From: CAIPFQ01 sp035480615 | GTDB lineage: Bacteria > Chlamydiota > Chlamydiia > Chlamydiales > SM23-39 | Reading direction: 5' to 3' | DNA length: 31,674 bases | Assembly (NCBI GenBank): GCA_035480615.1 | Contig: DATIHO010000143.1 | Location: 1-31,674 of the forward strand | In this document: positions 15,738-23,120 of the stretch, in pieces | How positions within the stretch are numbered: position 1 is the first letter of the stretch | Layout: each line of letters opens with the position of its first letter | Program-made: the position numbers and the translations under genes | Notes under the pieces: generated by a model | Seen by the model: only the letters and a program-made list of their open reading frames with translations | The model's database searches: none | Told to the model about the DNA's origin: nothing

Positions 15738-15781
15738 CGGAGACATTTTCAGAAATGACGATGTCTCCGTTCTTTTCTGTT
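15738..15781 (+). terminator. Rho-independent terminator after tRNA-Leu
   Basis: A 9-bp stem CGGAGACAT/ATGTCTCCG (15738-15746 with 15761-15769) with a 14-base loop is followed by the T-rich run TTCTTTTCTGT. Confidence 0.8.
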
Positions 15782-15810
15782 TTGGCAATCTTATCGTAAG
15801 ATAGGCCTAA

Positions 15811-15968
15811 TACCATTTATCAAAAATAATGTTCACTTTGGCTACGTCAGCTTTGCAACAAATTTTTGGGTATACTCGCGCCTTAGGCCTGGCAATGGTC
15901 GCTCGCTCCAGACACAAAAATTTGTGCAGCTTCCTTGCCAAAGTGAACATTATTTTTGATAAATGGTA
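15811..15968. mobile_element. 158-bp hairpin element (family C) flanked by TAA
   Basis: Terminal 31-base arms are perfectly complementary (TACCATTTATCAAAAATAAT ... and its complement at 15938-15968). The inner part is partly complementary (CAAATTTTTG / CAAAAATTTG). Direct TAA repeats occur at 15808-15810 and 15969-15971. There is no coding capacity. It resembles a MITE with the same TNA duplication rule as family B1. Confidence 0.75.
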
Positions 15969-15971
15969 TAA

Positions 15972-16016
15972 GGCGCGAGGTCGGATGAACTCTTCTTGAA
16001 GATGTTGGTTTTTCAT
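15972..16016 (-). pseudogene. 5-prime stub of a gene interrupted by the family C element
   Basis: An ATG at 16016 with a good AGGAAGCTT ribosome site opens MKNQHLQEEFIRPRA and then runs into the hairpin element. No continuation is seen on the far side. It may be the remnant of a gene broken by the insertion. The rest of 15970-16118 holds no other gene. Confidence 0.35.
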
Positions 16017-16097
16017 AAGCTTCCTATGTCTATGTTTTATCCATTTTTAGAAAAAATCTAACATCCTAGCTTAAAGTGAGTTACAGTCTTGCATTGC

Positions 16098-16139
16098 GCC
16101 TCTATTGCGCCATTTGACCTATTTTGGCGCAATCGAGGC
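16098..16139. terminator. Hairpin overlapping the AlbA_2 gene stop
   Basis: A 15-bp stem with one internal mismatch (GCCTCTATTGCGCCA with TGGCGCAATCGAGGC) and a 12-base loop spans the TAG stop at 16119-16121. No T-tract follows on the minus strand, so termination is only likely, not certain. Confidence 0.5.
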
Positions 16140-17783
16140 TGGGTACCAAAGAGCGCTTCGAGTCGTTCCTTTGTTGAAAATGGTTCCTTGGAGTTTTAGC
16201 TCTTTCACAAGTTTTTGTACCTGATCTTTTGATAGCATAGGCAGGACTTGCATTAACTCCTGAAGCCGACTACCGGTCTGCGTGTGCTCCACGATATGTT
16301 TTAGCAGCAATTCTTTATTCGTCTCTCGATCGAGGCCTCGCTTACGGGTATAGGCCCCGGTTTGTCCGATGAAGCTATAGTAGCGTCGAGAAAATAGACA
16401 CCGCACCCCTCTCCCATGGCCATGTTTTTCCAAAATGCCAGCTTCTATTAAGTGTTTAACATTTGCTTGCCATTTTGAAGGGATTCCCTCTTCCCGCTGA
16501 ATTAGATCTAAAATGAGAAAATCTTCTATTGAAAACTCTCGCAGCCGCTCTTGGCCGACCTTTTCCAAAAACCGCAAGAAACTAGGATCTTGAATATCAC
16601 CAGGGAGCGTGAGGAAAACTTGGGTAGTATCTGTATGATCGAAATTAGGAAGAGCTTTACCTTGGCAGATGGTTTCCTTGAAAATAAGATTGGCCCCCTG
16701 TCCCGAGCGCTCAACAAGCCCGCACTTCAAAAAGATTTCAGCAATACGCCGATTTCTTGGATGTTGCTTCCATAAAATGTTTTCAGGAGTAATCCCTTCT
16801 GGTAAGCCTCCAGGACTTTGGATTTCGATCTTTCGAGGGAATTGACGTACGAAAACCGATCCAGCTGATCGATAATCTCGATGGGCGATAGCATTTAGGA
16901 CAGCCTCCCGAACAACTTTCTCATTGAAGGTCGGGACATCTAACATGACAAATCCATCTTGAAAATGTTGCTTGTCGTTGCGTAGATTAATTGTCTGCCA
17001 AAGTTCATCGAAGTAGAGAAGAAAGCCTTTGGTAAATTCGATACGCTGATGGGCGGGGCCCGGTTGTTCGTTGAACCGATATTCGAAAACGACTTCTCCT
17101 TGTGGTAAAAGGGAGCGCAAGGCTGCGTTTTTTCCAAGTAGGATCAAAGCGGCGTAAGTTACGCCTTCAGGACGAACAAGCTCTGCGTCTGATAGTAGTT
17201 GGAGGACTGGGAGATGAGCGAGTGCATTATTGCCTGATTTTCGGAGCCATAGAGAACGTAGCCTTTCAATTGCCTCCAGGTCTAAATGATCCATCGTTGC
17301 TCCCTTGCAAATTTGCTCGGAGAAATCGGGATCTGTTTCTGCAAAAATGCGCTTCAGCATGTCTTTCGTCATGGGGACTAAACTTTCTCCAGCTCGCATC
17401 CAATAGGCCCCTTCATATTCAATGGCATCACCACGGGGTCTAGGAGGCGCATGAAAAACCAATACACGACCTTGAGGACCCTCAACTTCTTGAATCTCAA
17501 CCCTTAGTCTCAACTTTTGAGTAAGAGTCAATTTACATCGATTCAGGTCGATAAAGGCTTGAGTGCCTATAATCAGGCGTGGTTTTTTGTCGGTGACGCC
17601 TAAGATTAGCTTACCACCGCCTTCATTTGAAAGAGCAGCGCAATATTTTGCTAATTTCTCTATAGAGAAATCTATTTTAGCTTCTTTGAACTCAACATGC
17701 TCGTTTTCATTGTGAATTTGAAGGAGTTCTTGCAACTCATCAAGAAGGATATTCAAAGATGGCCTACGAAGGTAAATTCGCAC
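16119..17783 (-). CDS. AlbA_2 / HATPase_c_4 transcriptional-regulator-like protein
   Basis: This 554-residue protein has an N-terminal Schlafen AlbA_2 domain (ENEHVEFKEAK, then AALSNEGGGKLILGVTD and YWMRAGESLVPMT) and a RecG-like HATPase_c_4 segment (NEKVVREAVLNAIAHRDYRS, SPGGLPEGITPENI, CGLVERSGQGANLIF). The C-terminal third looks like one or two winged helices. Such proteins are annotated as ATP-binding or RecG-like transcriptional regulators and are frequent on mobile or defence-associated DNA. The start is uncertain: GTG at 17783 is the longest frame but lacks a ribosome site; TTG codons a few residues further in are alternatives. Confidence 0.87.
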   Translation of the reverse strand: MRIYLRRPSLNILLDELQELLQIHNENEHVEFKEAKIDFSIEKLAKYCAALSNEGGGKLILGVTDKKPRLIIGTQAFIDLNRCKLTLTQKLRLRVEIQEVEGPQGRVLVFHAPPRPRGDAIEYEGAYWMRAGESLVPMTKDMLKRIFAETDPDFSEQICKGATMDHLDLEAIERLRSLWLRKSGNNALAHLPVLQLLSDAELVRPEGVTYAALILLGKNAALRSLLPQGEVVFEYRFNEQPGPAHQRIEFTKGFLLYFDELWQTINLRNDKQHFQDGFVMLDVPTFNEKVVREAVLNAIAHRDYRSAGSVFVRQFPRKIEIQSPGGLPEGITPENILWKQHPRNRRIAEIFLKCGLVERSGQGANLIFKETICQGKALPNFDHTDTTQVFLTLPGDIQDPSFLRFLEKVGQERLREFSIEDFLILDLIQREEGIPSKWQANVKHLIEAGILEKHGHGRGVRCLFSRRYYSFIGQTGAYTRKRGLDRETNKELLLKHIVEHTQTGSRLQELMQVLPMLSKDQVQKLVKELKLQGTIFNKGTTRSALWYPASIAPK

Positions 17784-17878
17784 AAAATATTATGTGATTT
17801 GAAGAATTTTTTCTAGAAAGGACTTACAGGGAATTTCGAGAAATCGGAAATCTAGAAGAATGAGTTTTAGAGATTCAT

Positions 17879-17901
17879 ATGGAGCCAAAATTTGGCTCCA
17901 T
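17879..17901 (-). terminator. Perfect hairpin after the pyruvyl transferase-like gene
   Basis: ATGGAGCCAAA and TTTGGCTCCAT form an 11-bp stem with one central base, five bases after the stop of the pyruvyl transferase-like gene. No clear T-run follows, so a Rho-independent role is moderately likely. Confidence 0.55.
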
Positions 17902-17905
17902 GCAT

Positions 17906-18775
17906 TTAATTCTGTCTGTTTATAAACAGTTCGGAAGGAAAAGATTGAGCTAACTTTTCAAGATCACATATTGGTAAATTTTCTCCACCCATTTCTAATG
18001 CCTGTTCAATGGAATTTGCATATTGAAAGTTGTATCGATTTGTTCCGTAATAGTAGTCTTTGTATTTAAATAAATCCTCTGTGTTTGATTTGTTTTCAAT
18101 CTGGAGTAGGCGAGCAGGGATTCCAAAGGCTTCAGCCACGATAATGCCTGAGAGCGCACTTGAGATCACAAATTTACTATTCAAGATTTTTTCGACTACT
18201 ACATTCCAAGGTTCTTTGACACTAATCATATTAGATAGATCTTTAAACAGCTCTTCGTCTGAAAAATGTGGAACGATTACATAGTCATTTTCTGGAGCTG
18301 TAGGTTTTTGAAATTCGGGAAAAAACATAGGAAGTAAAAGAGTAGGGTCACCGTACACTTCGGGGCATGGAATCCCTCTTTTTAAGAGGAAATCGCGACT
18401 TAAGGGCCCCCGAACAGCCCTCACATCTAATGTAGTAAACTGATATACCTTTTCCAGGCTTTTCCCATTTACCCCTGTACCCCAAATGACGTCGTGATCT
18501 TGGGCATAATTCATAATTGAACCCATTCCTAACAGTTTTTTTCCCCCATTAAATGGTTGGCTTGCAATCTGAATATGGAATCCTAACATTCTTTCTACTA
18601 AAGCTTCTGATAATGCATCACCAAAATTAGAAAACCCTAGCAGAGGTTTAGCATCCCAATAAAATAGGGCAGGTTCTACGAGGTTTGAAGACGCTTGGTC
18701 ATAGTGACCATAGGCAGAATGAAAGTTGATAAGGGTGGCGCAAAGATACGCAGAGATTTTGAAAAGGCGATTCAT
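17906..18775 (-). CDS. Polysaccharide pyruvyl transferase-like protein with signal peptide
   Basis: The 289-residue protein starts with a signal-like segment (MNRLFKISAYLCATLINF then HSAYG). The remainder follows the polysaccharide pyruvyl transferase fold: NFGDALSEALVERMLG, GMGSIMNYAQDHDVIWGTGV, VRAVRGPLSRDFLLKRGI, YGDPTLLLP, and SALSGIIVAEAFGIPA. Members such as ExoV/CsaB move pyruvate from phosphoenolpyruvate to sugars in the cytoplasm, so an exported member is odd because PEP is not available outside. The start is firm: CAGGAGCATTA precedes the ATG. It could be a glycan-modifying enzyme using another donor, or an effector. Confidence 0.83.
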   Translation of the reverse strand: MNRLFKISAYLCATLINFHSAYGHYDQASSNLVEPALFYWDAKPLLGFSNFGDALSEALVERMLGFHIQIASQPFNGGKKLLGMGSIMNYAQDHDVIWGTGVNGKSLEKVYQFTTLDVRAVRGPLSRDFLLKRGIPCPEVYGDPTLLLPMFFPEFQKPTAPENDYVIVPHFSDEELFKDLSNMISVKEPWNVVVEKILNSKFVISSALSGIIVAEAFGIPARLLQIENKSNTEDLFKYKDYYYGTNRYNFQYANSIEQALEMGGENLPICDLEKLAQSFPSELFINRQN

Positions 18776-18869
18776 TAATGCTCCTGTTTAGTATTTTCCT
18801 GAAAAAACCGAATTCGAGATAGGAGGTACGAAGAAAGAGGATTTGTCTTGGTTAACAGGCTGTTTTTCG

Positions 18870-19796
18870 TTACTTTCCCGCCCTTTTCCCATTTTCCGAA
18901 TGCGTATGCATCGCCCATTCCCAGATTTTCTCCGCAATCCGTGGAGAAAAAAGCAACGACATATGGCCCAGGTCATCTACGAGATATTCCTGTTTTGGAT
19001 GAAACCCTCGCCAAGCTGATGATTGAGGAATGATCACCTGATCTGTCGTTGATGCGATATGAAAAAATTTCGTTTTCGTCTTTTGCTGCATCCCTTGCTG
19101 CAGCGCCTTTACAAAATGAGACCCTAATTCCATTTCCCGACCATTCGGACCAATGGCGATTGCGGCAAGACGCGTTCCCCCAATAGGAGAACCGATTGTA
19201 ATGACATCTGTTACTCGTCCAGGCAAAGCAATTTGGGCAGCATACCACGCGCTTACAAGCCCTCCCATTGAATGCCCAATGAGAGAAAGATCCGGACGGC
19301 CAGTTTCTTGTCTGATTGTCTCGGCTTTTTCTGCAACCATGAGCGCATAATCGCGAATCGATCGAAAAGGATGTTTTAAATTCAATGTATAAATAGGACC
19401 TAATCCTTTCTGACAAAGAGCCCTTTTTAAATACGCCCAATTTGAAGCATTTTGCATATATCCATGAACAAGGAGAATCGGACGCCCTTCTTTCGGCCCG
19501 CATGCAGCCCAGTTTCCCTTTCCAAATGGCTTGATAAACAAGGTGAAAATTACTGCAAAAGTTTCAAATATAATGGAATGAATCCAATAAACCACCCGAT
19601 TCAATGGAGAGGAAAAGCGATGTGCCGCTTCATTGAAGACTTTAATCAGCCCCAAACCTGCAAAAACGACAGTGATATAAAAAAAGAATAGGGAAGCGGC
19701 CGGATAAAAATGAAAAAAGATCATATAAATTCCGCTTGCAAGAAGCGATCCGCACAGCAAAATGACGCTGGATAAATAATTTGATCCTTTCTCCAT
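18870..19796 (-). CDS. Membrane-anchored alpha/beta-hydrolase lipase
   Basis: The 308-residue protein has about three N-terminal membrane segments (residues ~8-30, 33-52, 70-90) and then an alpha/beta-hydrolase domain: LLVHGYMQNASNW (oxyanion region), GHSMGG with the nucleophile Ser176, TTDQVI with Asp252 and LGHMSLLF with His278. The pattern is that of triacylglycerol lipase/esterase proteins (LipA class). It probably hydrolyses host- or membrane-derived acyl esters. The ATG at 19796 gives the full anchor; ribosome site is weak. Gene lies between the pyruvyl transferase-like gene and a phosphoribosyltransferase fossil. Confidence 0.9.
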   Translation of the reverse strand: MEKGSNYLSSVILLCGSLLASGIYMIFFHFYPAASLFFFYITVVFAGLGLIKVFNEAAHRFSSPLNRVVYWIHSIIFETFAVIFTLFIKPFGKGNWAACGPKEGRPILLVHGYMQNASNWAYLKRALCQKGLGPIYTLNLKHPFRSIRDYALMVAEKAETIRQETGRPDLSLIGHSMGGLVSAWYAAQIALPGRVTDVITIGSPIGGTRLAAIAIGPNGREMELGSHFVKALQQGMQQKTKTKFFHIASTTDQVIIPQSSAWRGFHPKQEYLVDDLGHMSLLFSPRIAEKIWEWAMHTHSENGKRAGK

Positions 19797-19842
19797 TTTT
19801 ACTTACAATAGCCAGAAATCTTATTCTTATCTATATAAACAT

Positions 19843-19869
19843 AAAAAAAGAGGCAAGGCGGCGCCTTGC
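19843..19869 (-). terminator. Rho-independent terminator of the kinase-like gene pair
   Basis: The stem GCAAGGC/GCCTTGC (19863-19869 read back to 19853-19859 on the minus strand) has a 3-base loop and is followed by CTCTTTTTTT on the minus strand. It lies 35 bases past the stop at 19904 and inside the phosphoribosyltransferase fossil. Confidence 0.85.
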
Positions 19870-19996
19870 ACATTTTCGAAAAGACCAGTCTTTGCGAAAT
19901 TGGTCAGGATGGACAGTCCTCGTGATCGATGATGGAATTGCAACCGGATTCACCATGCGCGCATCGATCGCAGCCCTGAAAAAGATCAGGAAGTGA
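19850..19996 (+). pseudogene. Fossil of a COG1926-type phosphoribosyltransferase
   Basis: Forty-eight codons read EARRRLAHFRKDQSLRNWSG, then WTVLVIDDGIATGFTMRASI and AALKKIRK before TGA. The VIDDGIATGxTMRA block is the PRPP-binding loop of the phosphoribosyltransferase family found with alpha/beta hydrolases (COG1926). The N-terminal two thirds and the C-terminus are absent, and there is no ribosome site. The neighbouring lipase is a hydrolase but of another subfamily, so it is unlikely to be the missing fusion half. Confidence 0.75.
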
Positions 19997-20851
19997 TTGA
20001 TCTTTTAACCTGAATTTCCGACTGGTTTCTATCTGCCTGTCAAAAGAAATAAGGCACTCTGGATGGTTTTTTTTCAGCCATTTTCTCAATTGATGGGTGG
20101 CGCTCCACCATTCATGGTCAAGATGTTCCCGTTCCCACAGATGTTCATGAAAATAAAGTCGGCCCGGATCGATTTGAATGATATGCTTTCCCAACATCCC
20201 GTAATTGTGTTCCACATGGTGATCTCCATCGGCGATCTTTTTGTCGATGCGAGACGCTACAATGGAAAGGAACTCGCCGATTGCGCACTCCAATTCTTTT
20301 TGAGACAATTCATTGAAAGAAGGATAAAGAGGATTTGCCCTTTTTTGCAAAACAAACGGCGCTTTATTTAAATCTATTACATGACGCCTGCCCCACCAAT
20401 CTGTAACCGACGCCTTTGGAAGAGGGGTGGAAGAAACTCCAAAATGCAAATAAACAATGCCTGTTTCATCGGATAACATTTTTTGGGCAATGGGATAGCT
20501 TTCAAGATAAAACTGTTTCCTTTTTGCTCTTTTAATCCTCTCCTTCTCGCTGAAAAGAGATCGAATCCCGGGTTGAAAATATTTTTGGTTGAAAAATTTT
20601 AAAACCCATTTTCCATCCCTGCTTGTAAAAGCAAATGCCTGTTTCCCTTTTCCCAAATAAAAATAAGATTGCGAAAGAGCCTCGAAAGCTTCAGCAGACG
20701 GAGTTTCGGCACTCGGGGCAAACAGGGGGGCTGAAATCATTCCAATAGTAAAAAAAGAAACCTGAAAATAGAGAAATAAAGAGGAAAGAAATAAAATGGC
20801 TCCGCCCCATTTTATAAGCCGTTTATAATGTCGTGTGTTCCAGACGTTCAT
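19904..20851 (-). CDS. Putative kinase-fold protein with N-terminal membrane anchor (paralogue 1)
   Basis: From MNVWNTRHYKRL the protein has 315 residues; a start 9 codons earlier (20878) overlaps the previous gene more. One membrane helix (WGGAILFLSSLFLYFQVSFF) lies at residues ~15-38. Kinase-like landmarks are a glycine loop (LGKGKQAFAF), VLKFF with Lys85, a hinge-like FVLQKRA, then D210-x5-N216 (catalytic-loop spacing) and IDPG at 227-230 in the DFG position. The paralogue upstream shares all of these. The last ~35 residues (from about LKDQSLPD) have no counterpart in the paralogue and are antisense to the phosphoribosyltransferase fossil, so the original stop is probably lost. Substrate unknown. 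Confidence 0.7.
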   Translation of the reverse strand: MNVWNTRHYKRLIKWGGAILFLSSLFLYFQVSFFTIGMISAPLFAPSAETPSAEAFEALSQSYFYLGKGKQAFAFTSRDGKWVLKFFNQKYFQPGIRSLFSEKERIKRAKRKQFYLESYPIAQKMLSDETGIVYLHFGVSSTPLPKASVTDWWGRRHVIDLNKAPFVLQKRANPLYPSFNELSQKELECAIGEFLSIVASRIDKKIADGDHHVEHNYGMLGKHIIQIDPGRLYFHEHLWEREHLDHEWWSATHQLRKWLKKNHPECLISFDRQIETSRKFRLKDQSLPDLFQGCDRCAHGESGCNSIIDHEDCPS

Positions 20852-21683
20852 TGAAGGCGTAAACCATTTCTGGCGCATTTTTTTTCAGCCAAGACCTTAA
20901 GGGACGCATATAGCGTTCTAATTCCACTCGCGCATTTGCGCTCTTTGAAAAATCGGGTCGCGCGATGTAATTGCCGAAATCAATTTCAATTGCCCTATCT
21001 TCTAAAAATGCAAAATTTCGCCAAAGACTTGGATCTGTATTGCCAATCCCTTTTGAAATGCGCCTTTCTAAAAGGGAAATGATCTCTTCGATTCTCCTGG
21101 ACAAATCTCCAGTTTTGCAAGATTCCTCCAAAACATCTCTTAACGGCGCGGCTTTTTTTTGCAAAGCAAAGCGGCAACTATCCAGCGGCACCTGAAAAAG
21201 GCGGCTTAAAGGGCCCCGCGCATGCAGAATAGGAAGCTCGCCTTGCGTGAGATTCAAATGCAAAAAAATCAGCCCGGTTTCATCAGAAGCGCTGTGAGCC
21301 GCTAATCTGCAGCTTTCAAAAAATTGAGTCGCTTTTTCACTGATTGACCTTTTCATTTTTTTCTTTTTGAAAATGGATTTTTGATCAAACCGAAATAATT
21401 TTAACACATATTTCTGGTCTTTGCTTAAAAAAGCATAGCATTGCGCACCGCGGTCAAGATACGTAAAATCTTGCGACAAAATCTTTTGAATCTCCGGACA
21501 GAATCTATCGTCTTCGGACAAAAAAAACGCCCCCCCCAAGGCTGGATCTTTTACATGCAAATAACAAGGGGCGTCGAGATGGAGTTTAGCCAGTTTAAAT
21601 CCAGAGGTGAACCGTTTAATCACCGCAGGCACTGAAAGGCAAATGGAGATAAAAAAAATCAAAAAGATCGATTTTTTACACAT
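20823..21683 (-). CDS. Putative kinase-fold protein with signal peptide (paralogue 2)
   Basis: This 286-residue protein starts with an export signal or anchor (MCKKSIFLIFFISICLSVPA). Landmarks align with the next gene: LDRGAQCYAF (glycine loop), VLKLF with Lys95, FALQKKA, Asp217 and Asn223, and a canonical IDFG at 234-237. The end, WLKKNAPEMVYAFNERLEHT, matches WLKKNHPECLISFDRQIETS of paralogue 1. Together they indicate an APH/protein-kinase-like fold placed outside the cytoplasm, which is unusual because ATP is scarce there; it could be secreted into the host. Not a recognised named family. The start of paralogue 1 overlaps its 3-prime end, so both are translationally linked. Confidence 0.72.
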   Translation of the reverse strand: MCKKSIFLIFFISICLSVPAVIKRFTSGFKLAKLHLDAPCYLHVKDPALGGAFFLSEDDRFCPEIQKILSQDFTYLDRGAQCYAFLSKDQKYVLKLFRFDQKSIFKKKKMKRSISEKATQFFESCRLAAHSASDETGLIFLHLNLTQGELPILHARGPLSRLFQVPLDSCRFALQKKAAPLRDVLEESCKTGDLSRRIEEIISLLERRISKGIGNTDPSLWRNFAFLEDRAIEIDFGNYIARPDFSKSANARVELERYMRPLRSWLKKNAPEMVYAFNERLEHTTL

Positions 21684-21690
21684 GATTGAT

Positions 21691-21706
21691 CAGCTTATAT
21701 AAGCTG
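21691..21706. promoter_or_regulatory. Perfect palindrome upstream of the kinase-like pair
   Basis: CAGCTTATATAAGCTG is a perfect 16-base palindrome ending 8 bases before the ATG at 21683, flanked by TGATCA on both sides nearby. It could be an operator or a hairpin covering the ribosome-binding region, which has no visible Shine-Dalgarno. Confidence 0.45.
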
Positions 21707-21828
21707 GTTCTTTTGATCAAGTCGCACTGGTTAATGGTGTTGCGTTACTTGCTTGGCTTTGGCTTTCGTTTAAAATGGTAAAAAAAAATTTCATTTATAT
21801 AGAATGAAGCCAAAAATAGGGATTGATT

Positions 21829-22326
21829 ATGCATGACGCTCCTCCTCTTCCTCCCAACCCGTTTCATTATTTTGTCCATTTGGGTTCTATTATTAACATA
21901 CCTAAGAACCCAAAAGCGGATGTGGCATACAAAGATCTCGTTTGCACAGAGCAAGATAAATCCTATATTATAGAACTCGTGACAACGATCGCGGAAAACA
22001 ATAAATTTTCACTCCTTTTAAAGCAGACTTATTTAAAAAATATTGGAGTGCAAATCAATCATGTTCACCCCCTTAAATTTCTCTCCGTTGCTGTCAGCTC
22101 CGACTTTTTAAAGTCGTGCGTCATTCAGATTTTCGACGACTATTTTAAAAGAAACGGCTTCATGGACGGTCTTGGACCGAGTCTTACCCGGGAAGCGGAG
22201 AAAGGGAAACTCGAAAATTATCTTGCGGACTTCTCAAAAGAAGTAAGCGTTCCATTGGAAAACATCCGGCCATACGTAGAAACACGGGACTGGGAAAGTC
22301 TTGTGAGTCTGTTGACGCATTCATGA
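21829..22326 (+). CDS. Hypothetical protein (165 residues)
   Basis: The ATG at 21829 has TAGGGAT seven bases before it; the in-frame TTG at 21823 is not needed. The protein starts MHDAPPLPPNPFHYFVHLGS, has no signal peptide or membrane segment, and looks mostly alpha-helical with a mid-region PLKFLSVAVSSDFLKSCVIQ. No family is recognised. It is divergent from the kinase-like pair and followed by palindromic repeats. Confidence 0.7.
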   Translation: MHDAPPLPPNPFHYFVHLGSIINIPKNPKADVAYKDLVCTEQDKSYIIELVTTIAENNKFSLLLKQTYLKNIGVQINHVHPLKFLSVAVSSDFLKSCVIQIFDDYFKRNGFMDGLGPSLTREAEKGKLENYLADFSKEVSVPLENIRPYVETRDWESLVSLLTHS

Positions 22327-22356
22327 AAATTTTCGGGTATAACATTGAAAGCCCGT

Positions 22357-22398
22357 ATATACCCGAAGTGATTCAAAAGTTGGCCTTTGGGCGGGTTC
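22357..22398. repeat. Single arm of palindromic repeat family A
   Basis: The arm ACCCGAAGTGATTCAAAAGT then TGGCCTTTGGGCGGG matches family A. It abuts the next hairpin element without a gap. Confidence 0.75.
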
Positions 22399-22399
22399 A

Positions 22400-22570
22400 G
22401 AGACTGTTAACGGATTTGGCTTCTGTCAATTTTGGGGATTATTTTGACCGATGTTCGGTTTGTTTTTGGGGGGTAATATCGACCAAATGTATATTACCCC
22501 CCAAAAACAAATCGAAAATCGGCCAAAATAATCCCCAAAATCGACGAAGCCGAAATCCGTTAACAGTCTC
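22400..22570. mobile_element. 171-bp hairpin element (family B2)
   Basis: Termini are GAGACTGTTAACGGAT and its complement, with TCA on the left and TAA on the right. Arms pair along their length around a G6/C6 core (TTGGGGGG ... CCCCCCAA). The outer stem shares GGCTTCGTCGATTTTGGGG with the B1 copies but the inner stem is different on both arms. It has no coding capacity and lies 33 bases before the next gene. Confidence 0.75.
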
Positions 22571-22603
22571 TAAAACCGAAAGGATGGTTTCCAGTTTTTC
22601 CAA

Positions 22604-23113
22604 ATGATTACGATTTCCAATAGCCTATCATTTATCCGAGCTCCTCTCGCATTTTTGTTTCTTCAGGAGCATCCTGCTCTTCGCCTCCTGGCAATTGTAT
22701 TGGCGGCATTGACTGATAGTGTCGACGGCTACCTGGCGCGCCGGTATCAATCAACAAGCAGGTTTGGCGCGATCCTCGATCCGGCCATGGATAAATTTTT
22801 TGTATATTTCGCTCTGGTCATTTTTTACCGGGACGGGCAAATCGCCACATGGCAATTTGCCGCAATGCTCGCTCGGGATTTTTTTCTATGCTTTTATGGA
22901 ATTTTGATGCTGGCGACACAGCGTTGGAAATTCATCGTATTTCGCTCTGTCCGCTGGGGCAAAATCACTACTGCCCTGCAATTCATTGTTTTGGCAGGTC
23001 TCGTATATCAAATGTCATTTCCCTGGATTATATTTGCAGCTTTTGTGGCCATGGGGTGGCTGGCTTTTTTAGAGCTTTTTCAATTCGCTCCCGCCATGTC
23101 GAGAGATCGCTAA
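22604..23113 (+). CDS. CDP-alcohol phosphatidyltransferase
   Basis: The 169-residue membrane enzyme carries the signature D-x2-DG-x2-AR-x8-G-x3-D-x3-D as DSVDGYLARR followed by GAILDPAMDK at residues ~38-64. Several hydrophobic helices follow. It joins a CDP-diacylglycerol-type donor to an alcohol; phosphatidylglycerophosphate synthase (PgsA) is the closest guess in chlamydiae, but the acceptor cannot be told from sequence. No clear ribosome site precedes the ATG; the hairpin element ends just upstream. Converges on the TpsB-like gene with a 7-base gap. Confidence 0.87.
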   Translation: MITISNSLSFIRAPLAFLFLQEHPALRLLAIVLAALTDSVDGYLARRYQSTSRFGAILDPAMDKFFVYFALVIFYRDGQIATWQFAAMLARDFFLCFYGILMLATQRWKFIVFRSVRWGKITTALQFIVLAGLVYQMSFPWIIFAAFVAMGWLAFLELFQFAPAMSRDR

Positions 23114-23120
23114 ACTTGGG

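Noticed and set aside
15807..16016. A 69-residue minus-strand frame covering the family C element
   Set aside because: Most of it is the palindrome itself; only the first 15 codons outside the element could be genuine.
18788..18976. A 62-residue frame after the lipase gene
   Set aside because: It mostly overlaps the lipase C-terminus in another frame and has no ribosome site.
22323..22607. A 94-residue plus-strand frame after the hypothetical gene
   Set aside because: It is built from repeat family A and B2 sequence.
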